A stretch of DNA of 64,000 bases from M3007 sp046296435 (GTDB lineage: Bacteria > Bacteroidota > Bacteroidia > Chitinophagales > Saprospiraceae), in the NCBI GenBank assembly GCA_046296435.1, contig JBKBLI010000011.1:1-64000 (forward strand). The letters are read 5' to 3'. A model generated the notes under the pieces. It was given only the letters and a program-made list of their open reading frames with translations. It made no database searches and had not been told where the DNA came from. How positions within the stretch are numbered: position 1 is the stretch's first letter; each line of letters begins with the position of its first letter. Made by a program: the position numbers and the translations under genes. Below, one piece after another: positions 35,980 through 44,350 of this stretch.

Positions 35980-36744
35980 ATGTCGCAATTTGACCACTTT
36001 GATTTGTATAACATCCTTTTCTTAGATGTTGAAACAGCTTCTGCCGAGGCTGATTTTGAAGACCTGTCCACTGAAATGCAGGAGCTATGGAAGCGCAAAC
36101 ACTTATCAATCCTCAGATTGCCTTCGGACCACGAACCTGAATTCGACGAATTGGCATTTACCTACAAAGAGCGTGCAGGAATTTTTGCCGAATATGGCAA
36201 AATTATTTGCATCTCCGTTGGTTTCATGACCAGAGGCGCTAACGGCGAACCCCCAGTTATGCGTCTCAAGTCCTATGCCCACCACAATGAAATCAAACTT
36301 CTTGAGGAATTTGGCGACATGCTCAACCGGCATTTTAATCAACCCGAAAAATTTGCGCTTTGCGGGCATAATATTCGCGAATTCGACGTGCCATATATCT
36401 GCAGACGCATGCTGGTCAATCAGATACCCCTGCCCAAACTCTTAGATATTGGCGGCAAAAAGCCCTGGGAAACAAAACACCTGATTGATACTTTGGAAAT
36501 GTGGAAATTCGGCGACGTCAAAAACTATACTTCGCTCCGCCTGCTCGCCGCCCTCTTTGGCATCCCTTCGCCCAAAGACGATATCGACGGCAGCGACGTA
36601 GGTCGTATTTATTGGGAAGAGCGCGACCTCGATCGCATTGCAAAATACTGTGAAAAGGATGTGCTGGCTACCGCGCAACTCTATCTCCGTATGCGGCGCC
36701 TCCCCCTCCTGGAGCCAGAGCAGGTGGTGATCGTAGGGGGATAG
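35980..36744 (+). CDS. Predicted 3'-5' exonuclease (PolB-like DnaQ fold)
   Basis: Nuclease of the DEDD superfamily, 254 residues. Exo I is ILFLDVETASA (D and E), exo II is CGHNIREFDVPYICRRML (the D after NIREF), and exo III is RIAKYCEKDVLATAQLYLRM (Y and final D). The segment GKIICISVGFM is typical of the PolB-like predicted exonucleases common in Bacteroidota. It lacks a polymerase domain, so a role in DNA repair or processing is inferred. ATG 35980 is set by the promoter; the frame upstream (from 35914) precedes it. Confidence 0.87.
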   Translation: MSQFDHFDLYNILFLDVETASAEADFEDLSTEMQELWKRKHLSILRLPSDHEPEFDELAFTYKERAGIFAEYGKIICISVGFMTRGANGEPPVMRLKSYAHHNEIKLLEEFGDMLNRHFNQPEKFALCGHNIREFDVPYICRRMLVNQIPLPKLLDIGGKKPWETKHLIDTLEMWKFGDVKNYTSLRLLAALFGIPSPKDDIDGSDVGRIYWEERDLDRIAKYCEKDVLATAQLYLRMRRLPLLEPEQVVIVGG

Positions 36745-37008
36745 CGTTGTCGACTCTTTTTTTCAGTAAAAAATGACTACCCGACTCATGATACGCCGTC
36801 TTGAGTTGCACTTCGATGATCAATCGTATAGATAATCGTCAATAAGAGCAAAGCGATTAGCGCGGACAACTAGCAAGGGCGCAAGAGGGATTAGCGCGCT
36901 TACGCTTTATTAACTCCCCAAGGGCTTTAGACCTGGCAATTGAAAACAGCGGGGCGGGAGAAAGTGAGCAAGCTATTGCCCGGACTTGGTCCGCAGAGCG
37001 CCCTACGC

Positions 37009-39288
37009 TTAATCATAGTACCCGTAACCATAGCCGTATCCATAGCCATATCCGCCTCTCTTGTTTTTCACGCCATTGAAAATGATGGCTGGCATAGACA
37101 ATTGACCTGCCTGTATCTCCTCCTCTATACGTCTGAGAAAGGCGCGCTTGGTCATCCCTTGTCGCACGACAAAAAATGTCCGGTCGCATTGTCGATTGAG
37201 GATACGGGCATCGCTGACCAGCCCAAATGGGGGCGAGTCCAGCATAGAATAAACGAACCGCTTTCTCAGATGAGTGATGAGTTGTTCTAAACGCTCGCTT
37301 TGAAGCAGTTCAGCGGGATTAGGCGGAATGGGACCTGATGGGATAAGCCACAAATGGGGATGCAAGCCGCTGGGGTGTATGATTTCGTCAATTTCGCAGT
37401 ACCCGGCCAGGTATTGACTTAGTCCGGGTTGCAACATTTCCTGTCCGACATACCTGTCTAATTTGGGTTTGCGCAAATCAAAGCCCACAATTACAGTCGG
37501 CTGCTCGCCAATCGCCAGCGTCATACCTAAGTTGAGCGTTACGAAGCTCTTGCCCTCGCCGCTCACGGCCGAACTGATCAAGACCATTTGACCCTCCTTG
37601 CCCGCTCGGACAAACTGAAGATTGGTGCGCAACAGGCGAAACATTTCGGCTGTTGCCGAACGGCTATCCGGTCTTACGACCACATAGGATTTTTCGGGAT
37701 GCTGACCGATAACCCCGAATATGGGGATGGATGTAATTTTCTTAATTTCTTCTTCATTATCGACCGTGTCGCGCAAGGCCTCTAACAGGGCGGCCAGACC
37801 AACAGGAAGTGCCAGCCCCAGCAGCAGCGCCAAAACGTAGATCATATTGCGCTGAGGCTCGATGGGCACGCCAGTCAGATAGGCAGGGTCGATTACTCGC
37901 CCGATTGGCGTTGAGATCGCCATCGACAGGGCCGTCTCTTCTCTTTTTTCTAACAGATAGAGGTAAAGCGTTTCTTTGATGCGCTGCTGGCGGGCTATCT
38001 CGAGCAACTCGCGTTCTTTGCGGGGAAGGCCGCTGATACCCGCTCGGTAGCGACCTACGTTGGTTTGGGAGATATCCAGCGAATTGTTTAACTCAAGCTC
38101 AAGTTGGCGTACGCCTTCAAGAATGTTTTGGTACTGATCGGCAATTTGGGCCTCGAGGGGCGCAATGGTTGGGTGTTGCACCGAAAAGCTCCTCAGCGCT
38201 TTTTCGCGCTGGAGCAAAAGTTGATTGTATAGATCGATCTGACGGTTAAGCTCCGGATTGGGCAGGGATAGGTTTGCCGGCAGCAATTCGTATTGGTTAC
38301 GGTTTTGTAGCAGGTATTGGCGCACGTAACTGACGACACTTCGCTGTAGTTCAAGTTCATTCTGACGACGCTCTGCATTGGAAAGTTCGGTATATAGGCG
38401 AGCGGCCTCTTCATTGCCGCTTGAAGCGATCGTATTGGCGCTTTTATAGTTTTCAATATCCCTCTCAACGCTAGCCAACTCGCCAGATAGCAAGACCAGC
38501 CGCTCTTCGATAAACCTCAGGGTATTGGCGCTAACGGCGTTTTTGTCGTCGATAGAGGCTTTGTTGTAAACCTGTAGTAAGGTGTTGACAATGTCGCAGG
38601 CCTTTTCCTCATTGGGGTCTTTGAGGGTGACTTCGAGTACGCTCGAAAAGTCAGCCATACGCTTGGCGCCAATACCCAGGGCATAAGATCGGGCCACTTT
38701 CTCGGCATCAAGCAAGTAAATGCGCAGCGGATACTCGAATTTCCGCACGGCGGGATTGCGCCGAAAGACGAAAACGCCCTTTGAGGTTGCTGCAGGCAGG
38801 TTATAGGTCAGTGTTTGTACGCTGTCTTTGTCCAACAGCCGAAACCGATTGGCGTCGATCGGCTCGATCTGAAGCATGCCCCGGCTGGCGCGCGCTACAG
38901 AATCTTTTTTTTCTAAAAAAACGGGCGTTCGGGTATATGCCTCCGAAGTTCGAAAACGCCCCACCGAGATATAAGAGACATCCAGCCCCAGTTCTTTGAT
39001 CACCTCTAGCATCAACGACGGCGATCGCAGCACCTGAATTTCATTGAGGATATTGCGCGAGGGGCGCCCCAAGCCCAGATCATCCAGCAACTGAGACTCT
39101 GAGTCTAACTCGCCCGAAACATTTGGATCTTTGATGAGAATTGTAGCGCGGACCAGATATTTTGGCGTCGCATACCGCAGATACAAAAACGCGCCAATCC
39201 CCGCTAAAGATAAGCCCAACAAATAAACGTACCAATATCTGAACACATATTGGCCGACTAACTGCCTTAAATTGAGCGATTGGTCCAA
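37009..39288 (-). CDS. Polysaccharide co-polymerase/tyrosine autokinase (Wzc type)
   Basis: Inner-membrane protein controlling capsule or exopolysaccharide chain length and export. It has a first transmembrane helix (YWYVYLLGLSLAGIGAFLYL), the Wzz periplasmic domain with coiled coils, and a second helix near residues 480-500 (MIYVLALLLGLALPVGLAALL). The BY-kinase domain follows, with Walker A SSAVSGEGKSFVTLN (near residue 577), Walker A' VIVGFDLRKPKLD, Walker B SMLDSPPFGLVSDA, and a tail of seven tyrosines (YGYGYGYGYGYY) that would be the autophosphorylation cluster. A T-tract/A-tract motif encodes VFLEKKDS near residue 122. It is the last gene of a three-gene minus-strand run with the barrel protein and WbpB-like dehydrogenase. 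Confidence 0.92.
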   Translation of the reverse strand: MDQSLNLRQLVGQYVFRYWYVYLLGLSLAGIGAFLYLRYATPKYLVRATILIKDPNVSGELDSESQLLDDLGLGRPSRNILNEIQVLRSPSLMLEVIKELGLDVSYISVGRFRTSEAYTRTPVFLEKKDSVARASRGMLQIEPIDANRFRLLDKDSVQTLTYNLPAATSKGVFVFRRNPAVRKFEYPLRIYLLDAEKVARSYALGIGAKRMADFSSVLEVTLKDPNEEKACDIVNTLLQVYNKASIDDKNAVSANTLRFIEERLVLLSGELASVERDIENYKSANTIASSGNEEAARLYTELSNAERRQNELELQRSVVSYVRQYLLQNRNQYELLPANLSLPNPELNRQIDLYNQLLLQREKALRSFSVQHPTIAPLEAQIADQYQNILEGVRQLELELNNSLDISQTNVGRYRAGISGLPRKERELLEIARQQRIKETLYLYLLEKREETALSMAISTPIGRVIDPAYLTGVPIEPQRNMIYVLALLLGLALPVGLAALLEALRDTVDNEEEIKKITSIPIFGVIGQHPEKSYVVVRPDSRSATAEMFRLLRTNLQFVRAGKEGQMVLISSAVSGEGKSFVTLNLGMTLAIGEQPTVIVGFDLRKPKLDRYVGQEMLQPGLSQYLAGYCEIDEIIHPSGLHPHLWLIPSGPIPPNPAELLQSERLEQLITHLRKRFVYSMLDSPPFGLVSDARILNRQCDRTFFVVRQGMTKRAFLRRIEEEIQAGQLSMPAIIFNGVKNKRGGYGYGYGYGYGYYD

Positions 39289-39306
39289 AGCTGGGCAATA
39301 TAGTTT

Positions 39307-40146
39307 CTATTTTTTCTGAAAGCGTTCGGTCACGATCCGCACTCCTGCGCTAAACCACGTGGGCAATGGATTTTCACCCGCAAATCCTTTGCCAATCGTC
39401 GCATCAATCTGAAGCAGATCGCTGAAGAAATGCCTGAAGCCCACTTGCCAAGATGTCGCTGAACCGGGAACGTAAGGATCCCCTGAGAATATTTCGCCGA
39501 CCAGGTGAAAGCCGCCCAACGTGCGCGCCTGAACGCCAAATCCCCAGGTGCGCAGCAATTCGTGCTTCTGACCAATATACAAATAATTGAGCCCCAGATT
39601 AAGATGAAGCAGCAGATCCTCCCGTTCGCCAAAGCACTGCGACACCGTCGCAAAAGAAAACGCCCCATATCCGGGGGCCTTCAACGCGCCTTTGCCCAAA
39701 GGTAAAAACGTACCGGCCACAATTCCAAGGCCCGGCCACTCCCTGTGTCCATAGGGTCTAATCAGGTACTTAGCTTGCAACAAGGGCAGCGCATACGAAA
39801 ATGCGCTCCGATCGCCCTCCTCAGAACCATACTCTACCCCCAGCACGCCGCCGGCCGAGATCTCCAGACGTTCGTTAGGGCCATATGCAAAGATCAGCCA
39901 TTGCTGAAAGTCCAACTCGTCGGCTCGACACCAGGTCTCTAACTGCCCTAGGCGCTCGCCGACTACCCGCGAATCGTCTGTAATGAAGGGACGCACCTCG
40001 CCCTCGTCCGAAGATAAGACAGCGCGGAGCGTATCGCCCGGCGGTATAAGCAGCCTCTTGGCCTGAACAGTCCAACCTGCGAGCACACAAAACAGCACAA
40101 GCAATATCAACCGGGTCAACCTCTTCGCCAATGGCAATCTCAACAT
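39307..40146 (-). CDS. Putative outer-membrane beta-barrel protein (279 aa)
   Basis: The leader LILLVLFCVLAGWTVQAKR is a signal peptide. The rest is a string of amphipathic strands with glycine and aromatic residues (LEISAGGVLGVEYGSEEG, LLLHLNLGLNYLYIGQKH, TSWQVGFRHFFSDLLQIDATIGKGF), ending WFSAGVRIVTERFQKK. This resembles a 10-14-strand barrel. Lying 18 bases upstream of the Wzc-type kinase and 22 bases downstream of the sugar dehydrogenase, it is probably part of the polysaccharide export locus, although no Wza-like domain is seen. The function is unknown. Confidence 0.7.
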   Translation of the reverse strand: MLRLPLAKRLTRLILLVLFCVLAGWTVQAKRLLIPPGDTLRAVLSSDEGEVRPFITDDSRVVGERLGQLETWCRADELDFQQWLIFAYGPNERLEISAGGVLGVEYGSEEGDRSAFSYALPLLQAKYLIRPYGHREWPGLGIVAGTFLPLGKGALKAPGYGAFSFATVSQCFGEREDLLLHLNLGLNYLYIGQKHELLRTWGFGVQARTLGGFHLVGEIFSGDPYVPGSATSWQVGFRHFFSDLLQIDATIGKGFAGENPLPTWFSAGVRIVTERFQKK

Positions 40147-40168
40147 AAATCAATCAAAGATTAACAGC

Positions 40169-41125
40169 TTATTCGAAAGGGTGATTAGCAAGCGGCAAAT
40201 ATACAAAAGGATGAGGATTAGGGGCTTCCAAATCAACTTTGGCATTTCGAATTTGCCAAACTGCGCGGATAGATGGCAGCGCTTCGGCTATTCCAAAACC
40301 CTCCCCCGAAAGAATACGGCGATAACTTTCCGTATGCAAATCCGTAAATCCTTCGCTGAACTCGTAACTCAATCCGTCAAGCGAAAGGTTCCGAAAAGTA
40401 GTCTTTCCGGATTCGCGGATCGCTGGCGGCAAGGTCTCTGAATTGATACTGAGAAACCAGCGCACGCGCGCGCGCGCCAGCATCAGGCTTCCGGCTGCAC
40501 GGTCATGCGTATGCAGATGCACATGCTGCTCGACAATCGGCCCAAATACCCACTGCAACATATCAAAAAAATGAATTCCGATATTGGTCGCAATGCCTCC
40601 TGACTTTTGAATGTCTCCTTTCCATCCGGCATAGTACCACTTGCCCCGCGAAGTGATGTAGGTCAACTCTACATCCCAAATTTTATCAGGAGCGGCATTC
40701 ACTTTATCGCGAAGGTCAATAATAGCCGGATGGAGTCGCAATTGCAAAATGGAGTAAACCCTGCGTCCGGTTTCAGCCTCTATCTCCTGAAGCGCTTCAG
40801 CGTTCCACGGATTGAGCACCAAGGGCTTTTCGCAAATCACATCTGCGCCATAGCGAAGTCCGGCGCGAATATGCGCGTCGTGCAGATAATTGGGTGAGCA
40901 CACGCTGAGATAACGGACGGGATGCCCCTCACGCCGCAACTTCTCAATGTGACGATCAAAGCGTTCGAACTCTGTAAAAAAAGCGGCATCAGGAAAGTAT
41001 GCGTCCATAACGCCAACCGAATCGTTTTTATCCACTGCGGCAACTAACCGGCCGCCCGAATCGCGTATGGCTTTCATGTGCCGCGGGGCTATATAGCCGG
41101 CTGCCCCAATCAGTGCAAAATCCAT
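40169..41125 (-). CDS. Gfo/Idh/MocA-family oxidoreductase, WbpB/WlbA-like
   Basis: NAD(P)-dependent sugar-nucleotide dehydrogenase. The start MDFALIGAAGYIAPRHMKAI, the DAYFPDAAFFTEFERF segment, VCSPNYLHDAHIRAGLRYGAD, VICEKPLVLNPW and YSILQLRLHPAIIDLRDKV match the UDP-N-acetyl-glucosaminuronate 3-dehydrogenase group (WbpB in Pseudomonas, WlbA in Bordetella). That enzyme makes the 3-keto sugar on the way to 2,3-diacetamido uronic acids. The partner genes (WbpA, WbpE aminotransferase, WbpD acetyltransferase) are not in the window. Its operon with Wzc suggests the sugar enters an exported polysaccharide. Confidence 0.88.
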   Translation of the reverse strand: MDFALIGAAGYIAPRHMKAIRDSGGRLVAAVDKNDSVGVMDAYFPDAAFFTEFERFDRHIEKLRREGHPVRYLSVCSPNYLHDAHIRAGLRYGADVICEKPLVLNPWNAEALQEIEAETGRRVYSILQLRLHPAIIDLRDKVNAAPDKIWDVELTYITSRGKWYYAGWKGDIQKSGGIATNIGIHFFDMLQWVFGPIVEQHVHLHTHDRAAGSLMLARARVRWFLSINSETLPPAIRESGKTTFRNLSLDGLSYEFSEGFTDLHTESYRRILSGEGFGIAEALPSIRAVWQIRNAKVDLEAPNPHPFVYLPLANHPFE

Positions 41126-41243
41126 ATCATAATCTTTGAAATCAGCATAAAAATTTACAAACGCGCATGGGCGATGTTTATCGACCGGCTTTTTGATTAT
41201 GGCAAAAAAAACTGCGATACATATAGAGAAGCGCCGAAAAACA

Positions 41244-41277
41244 AAATCAGCCCCTTTCTGACGAAGGGGGCTGATTT
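41244..41277 (-). terminator. Terminator of the Sco-like/DUF420/CPMC unit
   Basis: An 11-bp stem (41244-41254 with 41267-41277) with a 12-base loop is followed on the minus strand by TTTTGTTTTT. It lies 18 bases after the stop of the small CPMC protein gene. Confidence 0.75.
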
Positions 41278-41294
41278 GTGTCGGTTGACTTATT

Positions 41295-41534
41295 TCAGGC
41301 GGTCTTACGTCGGTTGCGCCACCACCAGATACCGATCGAAGCGACGATCAGGTAAGGCATGGCCAGCAGATAAAGGATACCGGCATTGAGCCCGCGTCCT
41401 TCCGTACCGCCATTCTTCAAGTTACTTTCGGCCGACATGCGACACATGGGACACTGCGCTTCCACGTACTGCGAAAACAACATGAATACGATCAGGAAAA
41501 GCAGCGACGCCAATGCAAAACGGTATTTTTTCAT
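41295..41534 (-). CDS. Small CPMC-motif membrane protein in the oxidase cluster (79 aa)
   Basis: MKKYRFALASLLFLIVFMLFSQYVEAQ is a signal peptide. It is followed by QCPMCRMSAESNLKNGGTEGRGLNAG and one C-terminal transmembrane helix (ILYLLAMPYLIVASIGIWWW) with a basic end. The Cys pair sits just outside the membrane. It is the third gene of a unit with the Sco-like and DUF420 proteins, which points to oxidase assembly. The C-P-M-C-R-M cluster with two Cys and two Met would suit copper binding, by inference. The start is ATG 41534, not the longer frame from 41630, because the signal peptide begins there. Confidence 0.78.
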   Translation of the reverse strand: MKKYRFALASLLFLIVFMLFSQYVEAQCPMCRMSAESNLKNGGTEGRGLNAGILYLLAMPYLIVASIGIWWWRNRRKTA

Positions 41535-41548
41535 AGCAAGAAAAATTT

Positions 41549-42088
41549 TTAATGTGAGTAGTAAGGCAAGAGCATGAGGTAGCAAATAGGGCCGGTAATC
41601 GCTACGTAAAGCCAGATGGGGAAAACCCACCGCGCCATGCGTTTGTGCCGTGTGTATTGGGCGGTATATGCCCGATTGAACGTCAATAAGATAAACGGAA
41701 AAATCGCCGCAGCTAATGTGATATGCGTAATCAAGATAAAGAAATAAACATAACGAATGAAGCCTTGACCGCCAAATCGGGTCTCTTCGGTCGTGAAGTG
41801 GTACAGTACATAACTTAACAAAAATAGCGCCGACATTCCGATAGCCAGATAAATAAGCCTACGGTGGCTTTCGATCTTGCGGCGACGGATCTGAACGTAT
41901 GCAGCCACCAACACCACTGCCGTCAGAGCGTTGAGCGTTGCATGAAACGGCGGCAAGAAGCTGAAGTCAATGCCAAGATTGATCTTTACCTGGCGCATCA
42001 ACATCACCAGAAATAGTACTGCCGCAGACACAATGTAAGCCGCGATATTGAGGCGCTTCTCCAATTGAATTTGCTGAGTCAATTCCAT
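41549..42088 (-). CDS. DUF420 family membrane protein
   Basis: A 179-residue membrane protein with five hydrophobic helices. The DUF420 pattern is visible in FLPPFHATLNALTAVVLVAA, ESHRRLIYLAIGMSALFLLSYVLYH, FILITHITLAAAIFPFIL and HKRMARWVFPIWLYVAITGPICYLML. Conserved histidines lie within or beside the membrane. The family is regularly found beside cytochrome oxidase genes (related to CtaM), with a proposed assembly role. ATG 42088 is used; the frame also allows a TTG nine bases earlier. Confidence 0.88.
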   Translation of the reverse strand: MELTQQIQLEKRLNIAAYIVSAAVLFLVMLMRQVKINLGIDFSFLPPFHATLNALTAVVLVAAYVQIRRRKIESHRRLIYLAIGMSALFLLSYVLYHFTTEETRFGGQGFIRYVYFFILITHITLAAAIFPFILLTFNRAYTAQYTRHKRMARWVFPIWLYVAITGPICYLMLLPYYSH

Positions 42089-42132
42089 TTTAGACAAAAA
42101 CTTTAATTATTTTGTGATAAAACGCAGAAAAA

Positions 42133-42771
42133 TCATTCGGCAGGCGGCAGCAGGATGGCAATATGCTCCACCATGCGACCGATCTCCTGATCGCTGTCGG
42201 CATTATAAAAGCGCCGAATTTCGCCCGTTGTATCGCACAGCGCAAAATAGTGCGGGAAAGGCGCTATTTGGCGATGCGTACAATATGCATCGATGCCGTT
42301 TTCGAGTATTGTGCGCCAGGAGTTGACGCCGCCCATCCAGATCCATGCAGCGAAATCATAGGTCGGTATCTTTTGCATGTGCGACCTGAACTCGCTGGTC
42401 CCATTTTCAGAGATCATGACCAAACGAAAATGCGGATGAATCCCGCCGCTTTTCAATTTGGCAAACTGATCGTACAGCTTTTCTGCAATATCAAAAGCGC
42501 GCTTGTTAGCGGCGGTCAAATCGGGGCTGACGCCAAAATTGTAAATCACGCCAACATTACCAGCCAGCAAGTCCTCTTTTGTTCCGTCGGCGTAGATAAC
42601 GGGGGCCTTACGCACTTTACCATAATTCCCCAATTCAGCAATTGCCTCTTTTCGCCATTCCAAACCTCCTTTGAGGTACCACCAACTCAAAGCAGGAAGC
42701 CCTGCAAATAAGACAATAAAGGCCGCGAACACAAACCACTTTCGCGGAGTCCACTTTTTTTGATCGCTCAT
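42133..42771 (-). CDS. Sco1/SenC-like protein lacking the CxxxC copper site
   Basis: A 212-residue protein with an N-terminal membrane anchor (WFVFAAFIVLFAGLPALSWWY) and a thioredoxin-like domain. Its C-terminal part, APFPHYFALCDTTGEIRRFYN and then EIGRMVEHIAILLP, follows the Sco pattern (His before the strand, D-x-x-G-x-I-R-x-x-Y, terminal helix). The middle FRLVMISENG and YDFAAWIWMGGVNSW also fits. Where Sco proteins have the CxxxC copper ligands, this one reads GVIYNFGVSPDLTAANKRAF, with no Cys. The family name is an inference from pattern and from its place at the end of the oxidase operon. It cannot bind copper in the usual way. Confidence 0.7.
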   Translation of the reverse strand: MSDQKKWTPRKWFVFAAFIVLFAGLPALSWWYLKGGLEWRKEAIAELGNYGKVRKAPVIYADGTKEDLLAGNVGVIYNFGVSPDLTAANKRAFDIAEKLYDQFAKLKSGGIHPHFRLVMISENGTSEFRSHMQKIPTYDFAAWIWMGGVNSWRTILENGIDAYCTHRQIAPFPHYFALCDTTGEIRRFYNADSDQEIGRMVEHIAILLPPAE

Positions 42772-42878
42772 CTAAGAACAATATTTTTTTGTCAGCAATC
42801 AGACCATACGCGCCGAAATCTGCATATTTGCAGCGCTTGACCTTCTATACAATACAACAAAAATGTATTGGTTTTAAC

Positions 42879-42906
42879 AAAAAAGGCGAAGCAAAGTTGC
42901 TTCGCC
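42879..42906 (-). terminator. Terminator of the act-cox operon
   Basis: On the minus strand GGCGAAGCAA, a 2-base loop, TTGCTTCGCC and six T. It follows the cox4 stop by 46 bases and separates the main operon from the Sco-like unit. Confidence 0.85.
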
Positions 42907-42952
42907 AGATTGTTTTTTCTTACGTTCACACAACACGGTGCAAAGCTCGCGC

Positions 42953-43381
42953 TCATCCACGATGAATATCGGCAGGCTGAATGCGATAACCCTGCGTTTT
43001 GGATACGGGCGCAAGTTCGGCCGGTATCTCTTTTTTGACCTGCTCACGCCGCTTGAGCCAGGAATCGCCTTCCTGGAAAAACGCGATGATTGCCCAAATT
43101 AACAGGGATGTGGGCAACAACACGCTGACCACGAGTCCCCTTATTTCATACGCCATGTGCATGAAATAGAAGATGATGAAGTAGGCCTTGTACAGAGAAA
43201 AACCGATCATGAGCAGCATGTAAAGCACATGGCCAAATCCTTCGGTAAACCTTATGCTCGGCACGATATGACCTTTGGCGAACAATGCTACAGCAACTTC
43301 TACAATCGTAATGATCCCGAGCAGCATCAATCCGCGGAAAACCAGCGCTTTCTGCTCTTCATATGTTTGATGTCCAGACAT
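42953..43381 (-). CDS. Cytochrome c oxidase subunit IV-type protein
   Basis: A 142-residue membrane protein with three transmembrane helices (LVFRGLMLLGIITIVEVAVALF, VLYMLLMIGFSLYKAYFIIFYFMHM, IRGLVVSVLLPTSLLIWAIIAFF). The segment KAYFIIFYFMHMAYE is typical of prokaryotic COX4/CyoD-like subunits, which stabilise the oxidase. It is the last gene before the operon terminator. ATG 43381 (MSGHQTYEEQ) is chosen over an upstream start that lies 26 codons earlier inside the preceding gene. Confidence 0.85.
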   Translation of the reverse strand: MSGHQTYEEQKALVFRGLMLLGIITIVEVAVALFAKGHIVPSIRFTEGFGHVLYMLLMIGFSLYKAYFIIFYFMHMAYEIRGLVVSVLLPTSLLIWAIIAFFQEGDSWLKRREQVKKEIPAELAPVSKTQGYRIQPADIHRG

Positions 43382-43422
43382 GATTGCTTTATATTTTTTT
43401 GTCGAATAAAAACGCTTTTGAA

Positions 43423-44292
43423 TCAAAGAAGGTAAAACACCAGAAACACAAAAACCCAAACCAGATCTACGAAGTGCCAGTAAAGACCGATTTTTTCTAC
43501 CATTTCGTAGCCATTGCCCCGCTTCGCGTAGAGTCCGCTGGCCGCATTGATGGCAATGATTGCCAAAAATACTACGCCCGAGAATACGTGAAAGCCGTGA
43601 AAGCCGGTGATAAAGAAGAATAAACCGCCGAAGGCTTTTGGACCAAACTCCGCTTCAACCACTTTGCCTTTATTTACGCCTTCCGCATAGCGGACTTTTG
43701 GGCGGTCAAACTCCACCACAGAGCGACCATTTTGTACGACGCTGTGACCGTGAATAAGGTAATTGTCTCCTTTTTTAAAGGCTTTTTCAGTTCCGTCGGG
43801 CATGATTTCTACGCCGTCGTAGGGATGCCGGCCAAAAGGATTACGGCTTAAGGTCATGTTTTCCTTAGCGATCAGCGTAGTCCATTCGTACGCTTGACAA
43901 CCCAAAAACGACAGCCCGCCCAGAATGGTGAGAAACATCCAGAAAACAACGCCGCGTTGATTTTCGCGATGCCCTTCCTGAACGGCGCGCACCATGGTAA
44001 CCGAACTGAATATCAAGATAAACGTCATCAAAGTCACAAAAACCAGCGGCCAGTGCGCTTTCACAAATGGAAAAGAAGCAAACACGAAGTCTGGTTCAGG
44101 CCAAGTGGGCATACTGAAGCGGAGCGCGCCATAGGCGATAAGAAAACCGGCAAAAGTAAACGCATCGGATACCAAAAAGTACCACATCATCAACTTGCCA
44201 TAACTCGCCTTAAAAGGCTCTGCCGCGCCTTCCCAATTTGCCTGCTCAATCTCGTGCGATTCGTGGGCGTGAGCTACAGAGGATTCTGCCAT
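43423..44292 (-). CDS. Cytochrome c oxidase subunit III
   Basis: Heme-copper oxidase subunit III (289 aa), a membrane subunit that supports the catalytic core. Visible are YGKLMMWYFLVSDAFTFAGFLIAYGALRFS, GVVFWMFLTILGGLSFLGCQAYEW, FFFITGFHGFHVFSGVVFLAII and IGLYWHFVDLVWVFVFLVFYLL. A hydrophilic insertion of about 85 residues (from ITLIAKENM-type sequence to GKVVEAEFGPK) lies before the GFHGFHV helix and is longer than usual. It is the second of two consecutive subunit III genes. An N-terminal SSVAHAHESHEIEQ adds several His. Confidence 0.93.
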   Translation of the reverse strand: MAESSVAHAHESHEIEQANWEGAAEPFKASYGKLMMWYFLVSDAFTFAGFLIAYGALRFSMPTWPEPDFVFASFPFVKAHWPLVFVTLMTFILIFSSVTMVRAVQEGHRENQRGVVFWMFLTILGGLSFLGCQAYEWTTLIAKENMTLSRNPFGRHPYDGVEIMPDGTEKAFKKGDNYLIHGHSVVQNGRSVVEFDRPKVRYAEGVNKGKVVEAEFGPKAFGGLFFFITGFHGFHVFSGVVFLAIIAINAASGLYAKRGNGYEMVEKIGLYWHFVDLVWVFVFLVFYLL

Positions 44293-44350
44293 ATCGTTGT
44301 TGTTAATTATAGTTCGAGTTAACGGAGATTTTCAGTTCAAAAGCGTCGGA

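Noticed and set aside
37021..37060. Short tandem repeats that could suggest a CRISPR or regulatory array
   Set aside because: They are the six-base coding repeats of the Tyr-Gly tail of the kinase.
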